Notes: generated from the letters alone by a model not told the origin. Counted from the stretch's first letter, positions 8,155 to 17,566 are shown. The stretch is 64,000 nucleotides of DNA from Micromonospora pisi (GCF_003633685.1 NZ_RBKT01000001.1:7068001-7132000); one strand, 5' to 3'. Program-made: numbers and translations.

Positions 8155-8535
8155 ATGATGCGCACATTGTGGCAACGGGGGGCCGTGGTGGCGGCGGCAT
8201 GCATTCTGGGGGCCGGGGCGTCGGTAGTCACCGTTCAGCCCGCTCAGGCAGCGTGCAGTTGGACCATCTCGACGCCGGTCAAGAGCGGCGGCAGGGCGGT
8301 CACCACGGGCACCACCGCAGGCTGCGGCGCCTCATCCGGCTGGGAAACGCAGCTCTACGTCTGGAACGGCGCGAGCTGGGAGTTGTTGAACTACGTCAGC
8401 TTCAGCGGTAACACGAGCCGCTCCACCAGTCACACCTGCTCGGGTACGGGTAGCGAGACTTTCAAGGGCGCGATCTACAACGCCTCCACCGGCGCGTCCA
8501 AGACGTCGACGACAACGCTGGCCTGCGGCGTCTGA
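8155..8535 (+). CDS. small secreted protein of unknown function
   Basis: This 126-aa protein begins MMRTLWQRGAVVAAACILGA and has a signal peptide ending around PAQAAC. GAAGGGA precedes the ATG. The mature part is Ser/Thr/Gly-rich with four Cys (ACSW, GCGA, HTCSGTG, LACGV) and aromatic strands (WETQLYVWNGASWELLNY), suggesting a small beta-rich disulfide-bonded fold. No family is recognised. It lies between the secreted-protein remnant and the NB-ARC regulator. Confidence 0.65.
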   Translation: MMRTLWQRGAVVAAACILGAGASVVTVQPAQAACSWTISTPVKSGGRAVTTGTTAGCGASSGWETQLYVWNGASWELLNYVSFSGNTSRSTSHTCSGTGSETFKGAIYNASTGASKTSTTTLACGV

Positions 8536-8671
8536 TCCCGGCACCGACGCGATGCGCACCAGGAGGGTGGCCGCGGCTTACCCGGCCGATCGCTCTGGTC
8601 AGCAAAACGTCCTCATGAGCATCCGACTTGCCACGGTTGTGAGTTGAATCGAGCCAGTTAAACTCCTCAGC

Positions 8672-11134
8672 GTGCAAGATCGAGCACCTGTGCCCAGCAA
8701 GGCAACCACCCCAGAGGAATACGTGGGAGCGCTCCGCCAGCTGAAAGCCTGGTCGGGGCGCTCCTTCCGTGATCTGGCACGTCTGGCCCGGGAGAGAGGA
8801 CGGTTCCTGCCCGCGAGCACCCTGAGTTCGGCGCTCCAACGACCAACCCTGCCGTCGATGGACCTCGTCATCGCTGTCGCCGAGGCGTGCGAGCTGACGC
8901 CGGACGAGGTGGCTGAGTGGGTGCGCCTGCGCCGTCAGCTGGCTCGGCTGGAAGCCGAGGGGGAGCCGGCCGTCGTCGCTCCCGTTGACACGGGCCTGGT
9001 CACACCGTACCTGCTGCCAAGCGGGCCGACCTCGTTCGTCGGGCGGAAGGCGGAACTGGCCCGAGCCGGCCGGATCCTGCTGGCCGGCGGGCAGAGCGCG
9101 CGTACGGTACTGATCACCGGCCCTGCCGGCGTCGGAAAAACCACCCTCGCGGTCCGGCTGGCGCAACTGGCCGTCGAACAGTTTCCGGACGGACAACTGT
9201 TCGCTGATCTGCGTGGCCCGCAGCCCCAGTCGGGCAACTCCTGGCACGTTCTCGGTGTCTTCCTGCGCACACTCGGCGTCAACAGCCACTCTGTTCCCGC
9301 CGCGCTCGAAGACCGCATCAACCTTTACCGCAGCCTGCTCGCGCAGCGAAGCGTACTCATCGTTCTCGACAATGCCGCCGCAGGTCGGGACCTCCAGGGA
9401 CTCATCGTCTCGGGGCCGAGGACCGCCACCATCATCACCAGCCGGAGTGTCCTACCCGGGCTGGACGGCTACCGGGTCCCGCTGAGAATGCTCAGCGAGG
9501 CGGAGGCACTGGAGATGGTCAGGTGCATAATCGGCGAGGAGCGGGTCTCCCAGGAACAACCCTCCGCGTTCCAGATCGTCAACCGTTGCGCCCGCCTGCC
9601 GCTGGCGGTGTGGATCGCCGCAGCGCGCCTGGCAGCCCGACCGGACATGCCCCTGAGCGCCCTGGCCAGGGCTCTTGCCGACGAGCATCGAAAGCTCGAC
9701 GAACTCACGGTCGGCGATGTGGCGGTACGTGCCAGCATCGAGCTGACGTATGCGGCACTATCCAGACCTCAGCAGGAGGCGCTGTCCTATCTGGCGCAGC
9801 TCAACACCGTCGACGTCGCCCCGTGGGCACTGGCGGCCCTGATGGACGTCTCACCAGCTGACGCGGCGAAGCTTCTCGAAGACCTGGTGGAGCTGCACCT
9901 GCTACGGGTGCGTTACACCGAAGGCGCCTCACCGCGCTACCAAATGCATGACCTGGTCTCGGCGTTCTCGCGCGACAGGGCCACACAGATCCTCACGCCG
10001 GCCGAGACGGAGCGGGGAAGGCTGCGGATGCTCGGCGGGGCGCTGGGCCTGGCGTGCGCCGCCGGCAACCGTATCAACACCGACTTCGACGAGGTGCCAT
10101 TCGCCGCCCCTCCCTGGTCATTCAGCGCTCAAACGCGTGACGCGGTCCTGAACGATCCGCTCGCCTGGTTCAGGGACGAGTACGGATTCCTCAAGGCGCT
10201 CGCCGAAGACATGCTCCCGTCCGCACCACTGCCCGCAGCTGGTCTGATAGTGGCTCTCGCGCCATTCATGCAACTCTCGGGTTACTTCGACGACTGGCTG
10301 CACCTGCACGCGGGTGCGCTGGTTCAGGCACCCAGCGGCCCGATCGGGGCCAGCCTGCGGCGAAACCTGGGTGAACTGTCGACGATCGTGGACGACTACC
10401 CGGCGGCAGAACGCTATTACCACGCGTCGATCGCGATGCTTGATCCCGCCGACGAGGCCCGCCTCGCCAGTACCTCAGCCGGGCTGGCCTACCTGTACCG
10501 GTTGCAGAGCAAGTACGCCGAGGCGGAAGAGTTCTTCGGCAAGGCGATCAACCTGGCGGGCAGTGCCGGCAATGACAACTGCCTCATCTATGCGACCACC
10601 GGTCTCGGGGTCACGCTGATGGAACAGGGCCGTCTCGGTGAGGCAGCGACAATGTTCGACAAAAGCCTGTGGCGCAGCGAGGCCACGGGTTACCTGCCGG
10701 GGCAGGCGCAGGCGTGGCGCTGCCTCGGGCAGATCAGCCGGCTGCGGGGGGACTACGCCGCAGCCGAGCGGCGCTACCGGAACGCCGAGCGCATCAGCCT
10801 GTCCCTGGGCGACCAGCTGACCGCCACCCACGCCGCGTGCTGGCTCGGCGATGTCCTCATCAAACAGGGCAGAGCGGTCGAGGGCCGGCGCGTTCTGGCC
10901 GAATGTCTCTGGATCTACCGAGCCGCAGCCAACCGCTGGGGGGAAGCGGCCGCCTTACACTGCCTGGCCGAAGCTCAGTTATTGGCTGGGAGACCGGATC
11001 TCGCACAACGGCGCGCCCAGGCGGCAGTCTCTATCTGGACCGAGATTCATTCGCCCTACTGGCTGGCCATGGCCAAGACCACCCTCCGAAGAGCCAGGCA
11101 GAGACTGGAGCAGTCCGACTCGGTGAGTGATTGA
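8672..11134 (+). CDS. XRE-like HTH, NB-ARC ATPase and TPR regulator
   Basis: This 820-aa STAND-type regulator has an N-terminal XRE-like helix-turn-helix (residues 15-90, LASTLSSALQ-like motif). An NB-ARC ATPase follows: Walker A GPAGVGKTTL at about 150, Walker B SVLIVLDNAAAG at about 228, and a TSR sensor motif at about 256. The C-terminal half is TPR-like helices (SKYAEAEEFFGKAINLA, GDYAAAERRYRNAERI). The architecture matches AfsR-like actinomycete regulators but lacks a SARP/BTAD output domain. GTG at 8672 is used; no clear Shine-Dalgarno precedes it, so leaderless translation is possible. The target is not known; the neighbours are small secreted proteins. Confidence 0.85.
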   Translation: MQDRAPVPSKATTPEEYVGALRQLKAWSGRSFRDLARLARERGRFLPASTLSSALQRPTLPSMDLVIAVAEACELTPDEVAEWVRLRRQLARLEAEGEPAVVAPVDTGLVTPYLLPSGPTSFVGRKAELARAGRILLAGGQSARTVLITGPAGVGKTTLAVRLAQLAVEQFPDGQLFADLRGPQPQSGNSWHVLGVFLRTLGVNSHSVPAALEDRINLYRSLLAQRSVLIVLDNAAAGRDLQGLIVSGPRTATIITSRSVLPGLDGYRVPLRMLSEAEALEMVRCIIGEERVSQEQPSAFQIVNRCARLPLAVWIAAARLAARPDMPLSALARALADEHRKLDELTVGDVAVRASIELTYAALSRPQQEALSYLAQLNTVDVAPWALAALMDVSPADAAKLLEDLVELHLLRVRYTEGASPRYQMHDLVSAFSRDRATQILTPAETERGRLRMLGGALGLACAAGNRINTDFDEVPFAAPPWSFSAQTRDAVLNDPLAWFRDEYGFLKALAEDMLPSAPLPAAGLIVALAPFMQLSGYFDDWLHLHAGALVQAPSGPIGASLRRNLGELSTIVDDYPAAERYYHASIAMLDPADEARLASTSAGLAYLYRLQSKYAEAEEFFGKAINLAGSAGNDNCLIYATTGLGVTLMEQGRLGEAATMFDKSLWRSEATGYLPGQAQAWRCLGQISRLRGDYAAAERRYRNAERISLSLGDQLTATHAACWLGDVLIKQGRAVEGRRVLAECLWIYRAAANRWGEAAALHCLAEAQLLAGRPDLAQRRAQAAVSIWTEIHSPYWLAMAKTTLRRARQRLEQSDSVSD

Positions 11135-11135
11135 G

Positions 11136-11290
11136 ATGGGTGCCACCGGCAACTGCCGCCACGAATACCCTGTTCGCATCACGTACAGGATCCTGTCGAC
11201 CACGTGCCGACGCGGATGCTTTCGCACCCTGCCCGGTTCCTTGGTCAACGGCAACAACAGCTCGATGACCGTCTCGATGCAGACCGCCGT
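11136..11290 (-). pseudogene. IS5-type transposase N-terminal fragment
   Basis: A minus-strand frame reads PLTKEPGRVRKHPRRHVVD then RILYVMRTGYSWRQLPV, the DUF4096 N-terminal block of IS5-type transposases. It is cut on both sides, by the end of the NB-ARC gene and by the membrane-protein remnant. Confidence 0.6.
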
Positions 11291-11720
11291 GGTGATCTGC
11301 TCCCTGGTCTTCGTCGTCGGTACCGCTGCGCAGAACTTCGTCATCATCGACCTGGAGTCCGTGCACGGCGGCTGGCGGGGCGTTCGGAGGCGGACGCCCA
11401 GTCGCAGGCACCCGGTATCCTCCTCGGCTTCCGTATTGTCTGCAGCCTGTATTTCGTGGGAAACGCCGTCGGGTTGTTTGCCGTCGCGGGCATGCCTGAG
11501 TCTTCTGGGTCGCGATACTCGTCAACGCGACGCAGGCAGCCGGCGTGGTCGTCATTCCGCACGAGGTCTTCGGGGTCACAAAAGACCGATTCGGTACGGC
11601 AGGACCGCTGCCCTCGCTCGTCGCCGACGGTGGAGCGGTGCTCCTCGCGCTGATCCTGCTTGCATCACTTGCGGTGTACCGGACTCCGTGGGCCCGAGGC
11701 GTCGGCGTACCCGAAGTTGC
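11276..11720 (+). pseudogene. multiply frameshifted membrane-protein remnant
   Basis: Three plus-strand frames carry consecutive hydrophobic segments: MQTAVVICSLVFVVGTAAQ, then GFRIVCSLYFVGNAVGLFAV, then LLALILLASLAVYRTPWAR. Together they suggest a small polytopic membrane protein broken by at least two frameshifts. The family is not identified. Confidence 0.45.
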
Positions 11721-11930
11721 ACGTCGCGGCCCTCGCCGAGGGTGGCAGCCACGCGATCATCGGCGCCGTGCTGGGGCCCCTGCCGTATCCGGGAACGCAC
11801 CCTGGCACCTGACCTGACCTGACCTGACCTGTGCGGTGCAACCCGACATGTTGGTCTTGGCCGACGCCGGATTGTTCTCCTGCGACCTGTTCAACCGCTA
11901 CGCCGACACCGGCGCGCCTGGGCCACCAGG
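11704..11930 (+). pseudogene. IS4-type transposase remnant containing a pentanucleotide repeat
   Basis: LHVAALAEGGSHAIIGAVLG and, further on, QPDMLVLADAGLFSCDLFNR are recognisable middle segments of IS4-family (DDE_Tnp_1) transposases. They are separated by a stop and by an ACCTG repeat. No IS ends are visible. Confidence 0.55.
11807..11831. repeat. ACCTG x5 tandem repeat
   Basis: Five perfect copies of ACCTG lie inside the IS4 remnant and interrupt its frame. The repeat could be a slippage product. Confidence 0.85.
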
Positions 11931-12097
11931 TACGCCGACGCAGTCGATGACGCCCAGGAGCGGTTCGAGGCGAGCAGACGTTCGCCCCAACCCATCAGCT
12001 CGGCGTCACCGGTGAAAGCGTCCAACCCACCGGTGTGATTGAGCGGCGACCATAGTAAGGCCGCCGAACGCACGAACCTGTCAACGGCGGCTGAAGT
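11931..12097. other. short stretch without a recognisable gene
   Basis: A minus-strand frame here (FVRSAALLWSPLNHTGG region) looks partly protein-like but has no family I recognise. It is cut by the ISL3 end at 12098. Confidence 0.3.
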
Positions 12098-13765
12098 CTG
12101 GCTCTGGCACACATTTTGTGACTGATCTTCGGGTGGTTCATGGGGTGGCTAGGACGCGTTTGCGGAGGAGGTCGAGGTTCGCGCGGCCGTACATCTGTCG
12201 CTTGATCGTTTTGATGCGGTTGACCTGGCCTTCGACCGGGCCCGAGCTCCAGGGTTGGGTGAGGCCGGCGACGACGGCGTCGCGGTCGCTGACCAGACCG
12301 GCGGCGAAGCCGCGTAACTCTGGATATCCGGCGTGCCGGGCGCGGTTGATCCAGGCGTTGAGGTGTTGTCCGGTGCCTTGGTGGCGGACCAGTGCGGCGA
12401 ACCCGCGGGCGAGGTCGGCGATGGTGTCGAGGTCCGGGCAACGACTGCAGGCGTCGGCGAGGTCGGTGTGGTCGTCCTCGGTGAGTTTGTGTCCGGGGCG
12501 CATGATCCAGGCGGTGATCCGCTGGGCCGATGGCACCGGGACAGTTATGGCGGTGGGTCGGGTGCGGTTCGTGGTGAGCCAGTCGTGCAGCACGCGCAGG
12601 CTGCCGTGATAGCCGCAGGCCACGATCTCGGCATGCAGGTCAGCTGTTTCGTGGACGCCGTCGGTGAGGCGTTGCCGCAGGTAGGGGTGGAATGGGGCGA
12701 GGACGCTGGGTCGGCTGCTGGCGTTCGGGCCGATCAACGTCTCGGCGGTGGCGGCGCGGGCGTACTTGTGGGCGGTTCTGACGTTCATGTCGAGGCGGCG
12801 GGTGGTCGCGCTGATCGATAGCCCTTCGGCCCCCAGGGCATGCACGGCGGCGTGGCGTTGGCGAGTGTTGGCCGCGCGGCGTCCCGTCGTGACCGGCTCG
12901 ACCGTGGGCGGCGTGGCCAGGACGGGTATCGGATCGGTGTGCGTGCGTAGGCAGCGGCGGTGCCCACGGATGACCTTCTCGATGGTGTCGCTGAGGTTCT
13001 TGAGCAGGTGCCACCGGTCGGCGACCTGAATCGCGTCAGGTGCTCCCTTGCGGGCGCCGTCGGCGTAGCCGCCGCCGCGGTCGCGGCAGATGATCTGGAC
13101 TCCGGGGTGCTCGCGCAGCCAGGCGGCGAGGGTGTCTGCGGTGCGGTCGGGTAGGACGTCGATCGGCCGGCGAGAGTGCATGTCGATCAGCACGGTGCCG
13201 TATCGGTGCCCACGGCGTCGGGCGAAGTCGTCCACGCCCAGCACCGTCGGCGTCACCGGTGGCGGGTCGGGCATCCGCCGGATCATCCGGATCAACGTCA
13301 TCCGGGACACCGACACCGTCAACCGATGCGCCAACCGGCTGCCCGGTCGGCCGCCCAGCGCCACCGCGACTGCTTCCAGGTCACCCGCCGCCAGGACCGT
13401 GTGACGGGCATGTCGACGGGTCAGCCCAGGCACCTGCTCGACAAACGTCCGCCGCCGGCACCCGCTGTTGACGCAGGCGAATCGGCGGACCGTCAGCGCG
13501 AGCAGCACCTCATGGCCTCCCAACCTGACATCGGCCAACCGCCGAACATATCGACCATGCATGGTGGACGACCAGGTGCCGCAAGCGCCGCACGGCATTT
13601 GCACCGTCTGTGTCGCCGCGTCGATCCTGACCCCGACGCCCCGCACCACCACCGCTTCCAGCCGCAACCCCACCAGATGCGGAAGCAACGCCGAGATGAT
13701 CTCCACCCGCGCACTCAACCCGAACTACCGACGAACGCGACTCACAAAATGTGTGCCAGAGCCAG
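12098..13765 (-). mobile_element. ISL3-family insertion sequence, complete
   Basis: The element is about 1668 bp. Its inverted repeats of about 25 bp begin CTGGCTCTGGCACACATTTT at the left and match the complement at the right (AAAATGTGTGCCAGAGCCAG). It encodes a single 526-aa transposase. The expected 8-bp target duplication is not evident. Confidence 0.9.
12138..13718 (-). CDS. ISL3-family transposase
   Basis: This 526-aa protein has a zinc-binding N-terminal domain (PCGACG, then FACVNSGCRRRTF) and a DDE core with VLGVDDFARRRGHRYGTVLI and VADRWHLLKN. The C-terminal signature is SSGPVEGQVNRIKTIKRQMY. The length is full for the family and no frameshift is seen. It is probably active, unlike the related copy at 22669-24247. 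Confidence 0.93.
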   Translation of the reverse strand: MSARVEIISALLPHLVGLRLEAVVVRGVGVRIDAATQTVQMPCGACGTWSSTMHGRYVRRLADVRLGGHEVLLALTVRRFACVNSGCRRRTFVEQVPGLTRRHARHTVLAAGDLEAVAVALGGRPGSRLAHRLTVSVSRMTLIRMIRRMPDPPPVTPTVLGVDDFARRRGHRYGTVLIDMHSRRPIDVLPDRTADTLAAWLREHPGVQIICRDRGGGYADGARKGAPDAIQVADRWHLLKNLSDTIEKVIRGHRRCLRTHTDPIPVLATPPTVEPVTTGRRAANTRQRHAAVHALGAEGLSISATTRRLDMNVRTAHKYARAATAETLIGPNASSRPSVLAPFHPYLRQRLTDGVHETADLHAEIVACGYHGSLRVLHDWLTTNRTRPTAITVPVPSAQRITAWIMRPGHKLTEDDHTDLADACSRCPDLDTIADLARGFAALVRHQGTGQHLNAWINRARHAGYPELRGFAAGLVSDRDAVVAGLTQPWSSGPVEGQVNRIKTIKRQMYGRANLDLLRKRVLATP

Positions 13766-14047
13766 TCGTCAGACGTCGACTACCGCTTCTTCGTACGGCC
13801 TGTTCGTCCGCCGCGGCGATGACCGGCCGCGCACAACTGCCGCTGTCCGTGCGCGCTACCCTCAGCCAGCACCGTGCCGCTCCGTCTTGACCTCTGGCGT
13901 CGATCCACGTCCGGATCTGGCTCCCGTTACGTTCTTGGAGCCCTCGTGTTGGGGGTGTAGGCCAGCGGTTTCGGCATGACTCATGGCTCCTGTCGTCATG
14001 ATCTCAGAGGTGGTGTCACCGGGACCGCAGGGCGTTCGTGACCGCTT

Positions 14048-15403
14048 ATAGGGACCTGGCCGGTGCAGTGTGGAGGCCTTTGTAGCGTGGCTGCCGGCGC
14101 GTCGTCCGCGGCTGGCCTACCCACCGTGACAAGGAGCGCCTGTTGACCAAGTCCCATGACATCAGCCCCGGCGGGGGCCGCGGATTCGAGATCTTCTGCG
14201 GCGTTGACGTAGCCCGGGAAACCCACTACGCGGTGGCTCTCGACCGTGACGGGCGGCGGCTGGTCGAGCGTGCGCTGCCTAACGACGAGCCCGCCCTGCG
14301 GGCGCTGTTCGCCGAGCTGGCGGAGCACGGCCGGCTGCTCATGGTCGTCGACCAGCCCGCGTCGATCGGGGCGTTGGCGATCGCGGTCGCCCGCAGCATG
14401 AACATCGAGGTCGGCTACCTTCCTGGGTTGGCGATGCGACGCATCGCAGACCTGTATCCCGGTGAGGGCAAGACTGACGCGCGAGACGCATTCGTCATCG
14501 CCGACGCCGCCCGGACTTTGCCGCACACCCTGCGGCGGGTCGGCCCGGACGAAGAGACCGTGACCGCCTTGGGTGTGCTTGCCGGCTACGACGCCGACCT
14601 CGCCGCCGAGGCGACCCGGCTGACCAACCGGCTGCACGACGCCTTGCTACACGTTCATCCAGCCCTGGAACGGTTACTCGGCAAGCACTTCCGTCGCCGC
14701 GGTGTGCTGGAACTACTCACCGCGGCAGGGACTCCGCAGCAGCTTTGCGCACTCGACGAGGACGCGTTGCGTCAAGCGCTGGCACCACGGTCACGGCGTC
14801 TCGCGCTGACCCTGCCGGCGCAGATCCACACCGCGTTGGAACAGCAGAGCGTCGTCATCCCCGCCACCGTGCAGTACGGGCGGGTGATCAGCGGTGTCGC
14901 CGCCCAACTGCTGGCGGTCCTGGACGAGCGGGTGTCTGTCGCCCACGACCTGGACACCCTTCTGAAGGAGCACCCCCTCGTCGAGGTGCTCATCTCGATG
15001 CCCGGCGTCGGAGCCAGAACCGCGGTCGCGCTGCTGCTAACCCTCGGCGACGGCAGCACGTTCCGTACTTCCGGACACCTCGCTGCTTATGCCGGACTGG
15101 CGCCCGTCACCCGCCAGTCCGGACGCACCATCCGTAGCGAACGCCAGCCCCAGCGCGGGAACCGGGCACTCAAACAAGCCCTGTACCTGTCCGCGTTCGC
15201 CAGCCTGAAGCACCCTGACAGCCGCGCCTACTACGACCGGAAACGCGCCGAGGGCAAGAACCACACCTCAGCGCTTCTCTGCCTCGCCCGACGCCGCACC
15301 GACGTCCTCTACGCCATGGTCCGCGACCGCACCCCCTACCAACCCACCGTCCCGTCGAACGACGACGGCACCACAACAACGGCTTGACACGCGTCATAGG
15401 GAC
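14048..15403 (+). mobile_element. IS110-family insertion sequence
   Basis: The IS110 transposase gene is flanked by an identical octamer ATAGGGAC at 14048-14055 and 15396-15403. That fits IS110 elements, which lack inverted repeats and are bounded by a short direct core. The left non-coding end is about 95 bp. Exact ends are inferred from the octamer only. Confidence 0.65.
14143..15387 (+). CDS. IS110-family transposase (DEDD, transposase_20)
   Basis: This 414-aa protein starts at a TTG preceded by AAGGAG. The N-terminal RuvC-like DEDD domain shows CGVDVARETHYAVALD, VVDQPA and KTDARDAFVIAD. The C-terminal transposase_20 domain shows SMPGVGARTAVALL, YAGLAPVTRQSG and NRALKQALYLSAF with the conserved serine region. 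The length is complete. The gene lies tail to tail with another IS110 gene at 15413-16576. Confidence 0.92.
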   Translation: MTKSHDISPGGGRGFEIFCGVDVARETHYAVALDRDGRRLVERALPNDEPALRALFAELAEHGRLLMVVDQPASIGALAIAVARSMNIEVGYLPGLAMRRIADLYPGEGKTDARDAFVIADAARTLPHTLRRVGPDEETVTALGVLAGYDADLAAEATRLTNRLHDALLHVHPALERLLGKHFRRRGVLELLTAAGTPQQLCALDEDALRQALAPRSRRLALTLPAQIHTALEQQSVVIPATVQYGRVISGVAAQLLAVLDERVSVAHDLDTLLKEHPLVEVLISMPGVGARTAVALLLTLGDGSTFRTSGHLAAYAGLAPVTRQSGRTIRSERQPQRGNRALKQALYLSAFASLKHPDSRAYYDRKRAEGKNHTSALLCLARRRTDVLYAMVRDRTPYQPTVPSNDDGTTTTA

Positions 15404-15412
15404 ACCTCTGTG

Positions 15413-16576
15413 TCAAGAGGCGGCGAGGAACGGTGTTCTAGGCTGGGTGTTGGCGGGTCCGGGAAGTGACTGTTCCGAAGTGCCGGCTGTCGGGATTGAG
15501 CTGGCCGCGCTGGATTGAAGTGTCGCTCCCACTTGTCCTCCCGGACCCGTCTCTCCTGCTCCAGCATCCTTGATCATCTGCTTGTAGACCAGGTCGGAAA
15601 GTCGCCGTTTCAGGGCCCTCATCGCTTCCATCGACGTCTTCCCGGCAGCGAGTTTGCGCCGGTAGTAGTCCCGGCCTTCGGTGTCGTTGCGGAGCTGGAC
15701 GATGGCCATGATGTGCAGAACCCGGTTGATGCGGCGGTTCCCTGCCCGAGACAGGCGGTGGCGTTGCTGGTCGCCGGAGGACGCGTCGATGGGGGCGGTG
15801 CCGTTCCAGGAGGCGAAGTGCCCGCGGCTGGCGAACCGGTGGATGTCACCGACGTCGCCGATCAGTCGGGCGGCGCCCGACGGGCCGATACCGTTGAGCC
15901 CCAGAAGGTTGCTGCCGGTCGCCTCGACGAGTTCGGTCAGCTGCGTGTTCGCGGCTTTGATCTTCTTGTCGATGCTCGCGAGTTCGGTGATGAGTTCGGA
16001 GGCGAGCTGACGGCGGGTGCGCCCGACGATGTCGCGGGGCCGCACGGTGTTGAGCAGGGCACGGGCCTGCGGCGCGGATAGGAACTTCTTCGCCCCGCCC
16101 GGCAGGAGTTCCAGGAGCAGTTGGTGCAGCCGGTTGATGGTGTCCGTGCGTGACCGGCCGAGGTTGTCGCGTCGGTCGACCAGCAGCCGCAGCGCGACAC
16201 CGGCGTCGTCGACGGTGACCTGCCGCAACCCCTCGGTGCGCAGCGCGACCACAGCCACGGAGTGCGCGTCGACGGGGTCGGTCTTACGGCCTTGACCGGT
16301 GGCGAACATCCGGGCCCGGGCAGAGAGTTTCGCGGGGACATCGACAACGGTCTCGCCGTCGGCAACGAGGCGTTGAGCGATGTGCCGGCCGATGCCGTTG
16401 CAGCCCTCGACCGCCCAGAGACGTTCCTTGTACTGTCGGCCGAGGGCGAGCATCGCCTGGTAGCCGTCAGTGTCGGTGCCGAACCGGCCCTGGGCCAGGA
16501 CTTTTTCGCGGTCGTTGACGACCTCGATGGTCGCGGACCGTTTGTGGGGGTCCATGCCGATGATCACGCGTGCCAT
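15413..16576 (-). CDS. IS110-family transposase
   Basis: This 387-aa protein starts MARVIIGMDPHKRSATIEVV. The ATG at 16576 is favoured over the upstream ATG at 16594 because GAGGAGG lies 5 bp before it. DEDD motifs are GMDPHKRS, AVEGCNGIG and KTDPVDAHSVA. The C-terminal transposase_20 region shows LNGIGPSGAARLIGDVG, SWNGTAPIDASSGD and NRRINRVLHIMA. It appears intact. Confidence 0.92.
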   Translation of the reverse strand: MARVIIGMDPHKRSATIEVVNDREKVLAQGRFGTDTDGYQAMLALGRQYKERLWAVEGCNGIGRHIAQRLVADGETVVDVPAKLSARARMFATGQGRKTDPVDAHSVAVVALRTEGLRQVTVDDAGVALRLLVDRRDNLGRSRTDTINRLHQLLLELLPGGAKKFLSAPQARALLNTVRPRDIVGRTRRQLASELITELASIDKKIKAANTQLTELVEATGSNLLGLNGIGPSGAARLIGDVGDIHRFASRGHFASWNGTAPIDASSGDQQRHRLSRAGNRRINRVLHIMAIVQLRNDTEGRDYYRRKLAAGKTSMEAMRALKRRLSDLVYKQMIKDAGAGETGPGGQVGATLQSSAASSIPTAGTSEQSLPGPANTQPRTPFLAAS

Positions 16577-16596
16577 GTTGTCCTCCTCGATCATGC

Positions 16597-16790
16597 CGAG
16601 TTGATGTCGGCGAGGAGGGCAGCGCTACTTCGAGCTGGGCAAACCCCTCTTGAGCCTCTCCGCGCCACGGTGACCGGCGGGCGCATGCCAGATGAGAGCC
16701 ACACCAAACTGCGGTGGGCAGCCGATGAGAGAGCTATCCCGCCGGTCACCTCGACCAAGCCTGGCCGGGCTGCGGTCGTAGGTCCAGTTA
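16597..16790 (-). ncRNA. candidate IS110 bridge-RNA region
   Basis: The non-coding 5' flank of the minus-strand IS110 transposase contains a perfect 13-bp inverted repeat. GGTGACCGGCGGG (16669-16681) pairs with CCCGCCGGTCACC (16738-16750) around a 56-nt interior. IS110 elements are known to express a structured bridge RNA from a non-coding end. Here the location and the long stem are seen; the assignment is inference. Confidence 0.35.
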
Positions 16791-17566
16791 ACAAGTAGCC
16801 GATGAGCGGATTGCGCCGTCTGGCTCTGCGATGATCGGTAGCGTCCGTCGATGCTCAGTTGCGGGACTCGGAGATACGAATCGAGATGGTGCGTCGGCGC
16901 ACGTGGCGTGAGCGGATGCGCGGCGATTTCCGAAAACAGGTGATCCTTCCTCCCCCTGCCACGCTCCTGGTTACTGCGCGACCCAAAATCGATAGAAGTG
17001 CGCTCCTCGATACGCCGCTCCCGTCGTTGGTCATTGCGATACGGGTGGCCGTCCTCGAGCTTCGGTTCAGCGTCAACAAGAAGCATCGCTAGGTCGTCCA
17101 GATGTGTCCACTGGGCCGGCCCAGCCTGGCGCGACCAATTGTGACGCTGCCCAAGTAGCATGCCTTCCAGCGAGTCGAGTCGGAGGCAGCTGACCTCGGC
17201 AAACCGCCGACCAACACGGTCGCCGATGCACCGTGCTTCCCGTCGCGTGACCGCTTCATCCGCGTCACCGGTGGGGGGTTCTGTGCGGTCCGCGGGATCC
17301 GACTCATCAGAAGGCGTGATTGGCGACAGACTGAACACCAGAGCACCGATCAGTGCGCAACCGGTCGTCGCGTCACAAACCGTCGTGTACCCAACTGGTA
17401 AGCAACGCCCAATTTCGTTTCGGCGTCGGTGAACTACCGGTGAACCCTCTGGGAAAGCTCTCACGGAGAGTGGCTCCGGTCCGAGGCGTTCACCTAGGGT
17501 TAATTTCGTTCCTCAAGCCCCAGTTGAAAGTTCCGTTCCACGAGCCCTACTTGAAAGAAATTCCCT
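16791..17566. other. no confident gene; one weak minus-strand frame
   Basis: A minus-strand frame (16625-17464) has a fairly protein-like first 200 residues, with a hydrophobic segment CALIGALVFSLSPI. It has no recognisable domain and runs into the IS110 5' region. Just upstream of efeO, CACCTAGGGTTAA at 17490-17502 weakly recalls half of an iron-box (IdeR/DtxR) sequence, but full symmetry is missing. Confidence 0.3.

Larger units (their letters stand above)
15404..16790 (-). mobile_element. second IS110-family insertion sequence (ends approximate)
   Basis: This unit is distinct from the neighbour at 14048-15403 and encodes a 387-aa DEDD transposase on the minus strand. The right limit is set approximately, after the non-coding segment with a long inverted repeat at 16669-16750. 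No terminal repeats could be assigned. Confidence 0.5.

Noticed and set aside
16625-17464. 279-codon minus-strand frame before efeO
   Set aside because: Its 3' part overlaps the IS110 non-coding end and no domain is recognisable. Kept only as a note in the intergenic entry.
17490-17502. Possible IdeR/DtxR iron box upstream of efeO
   Set aside because: Only one half resembles the consensus; without scoring against a matrix it is too weak to call.
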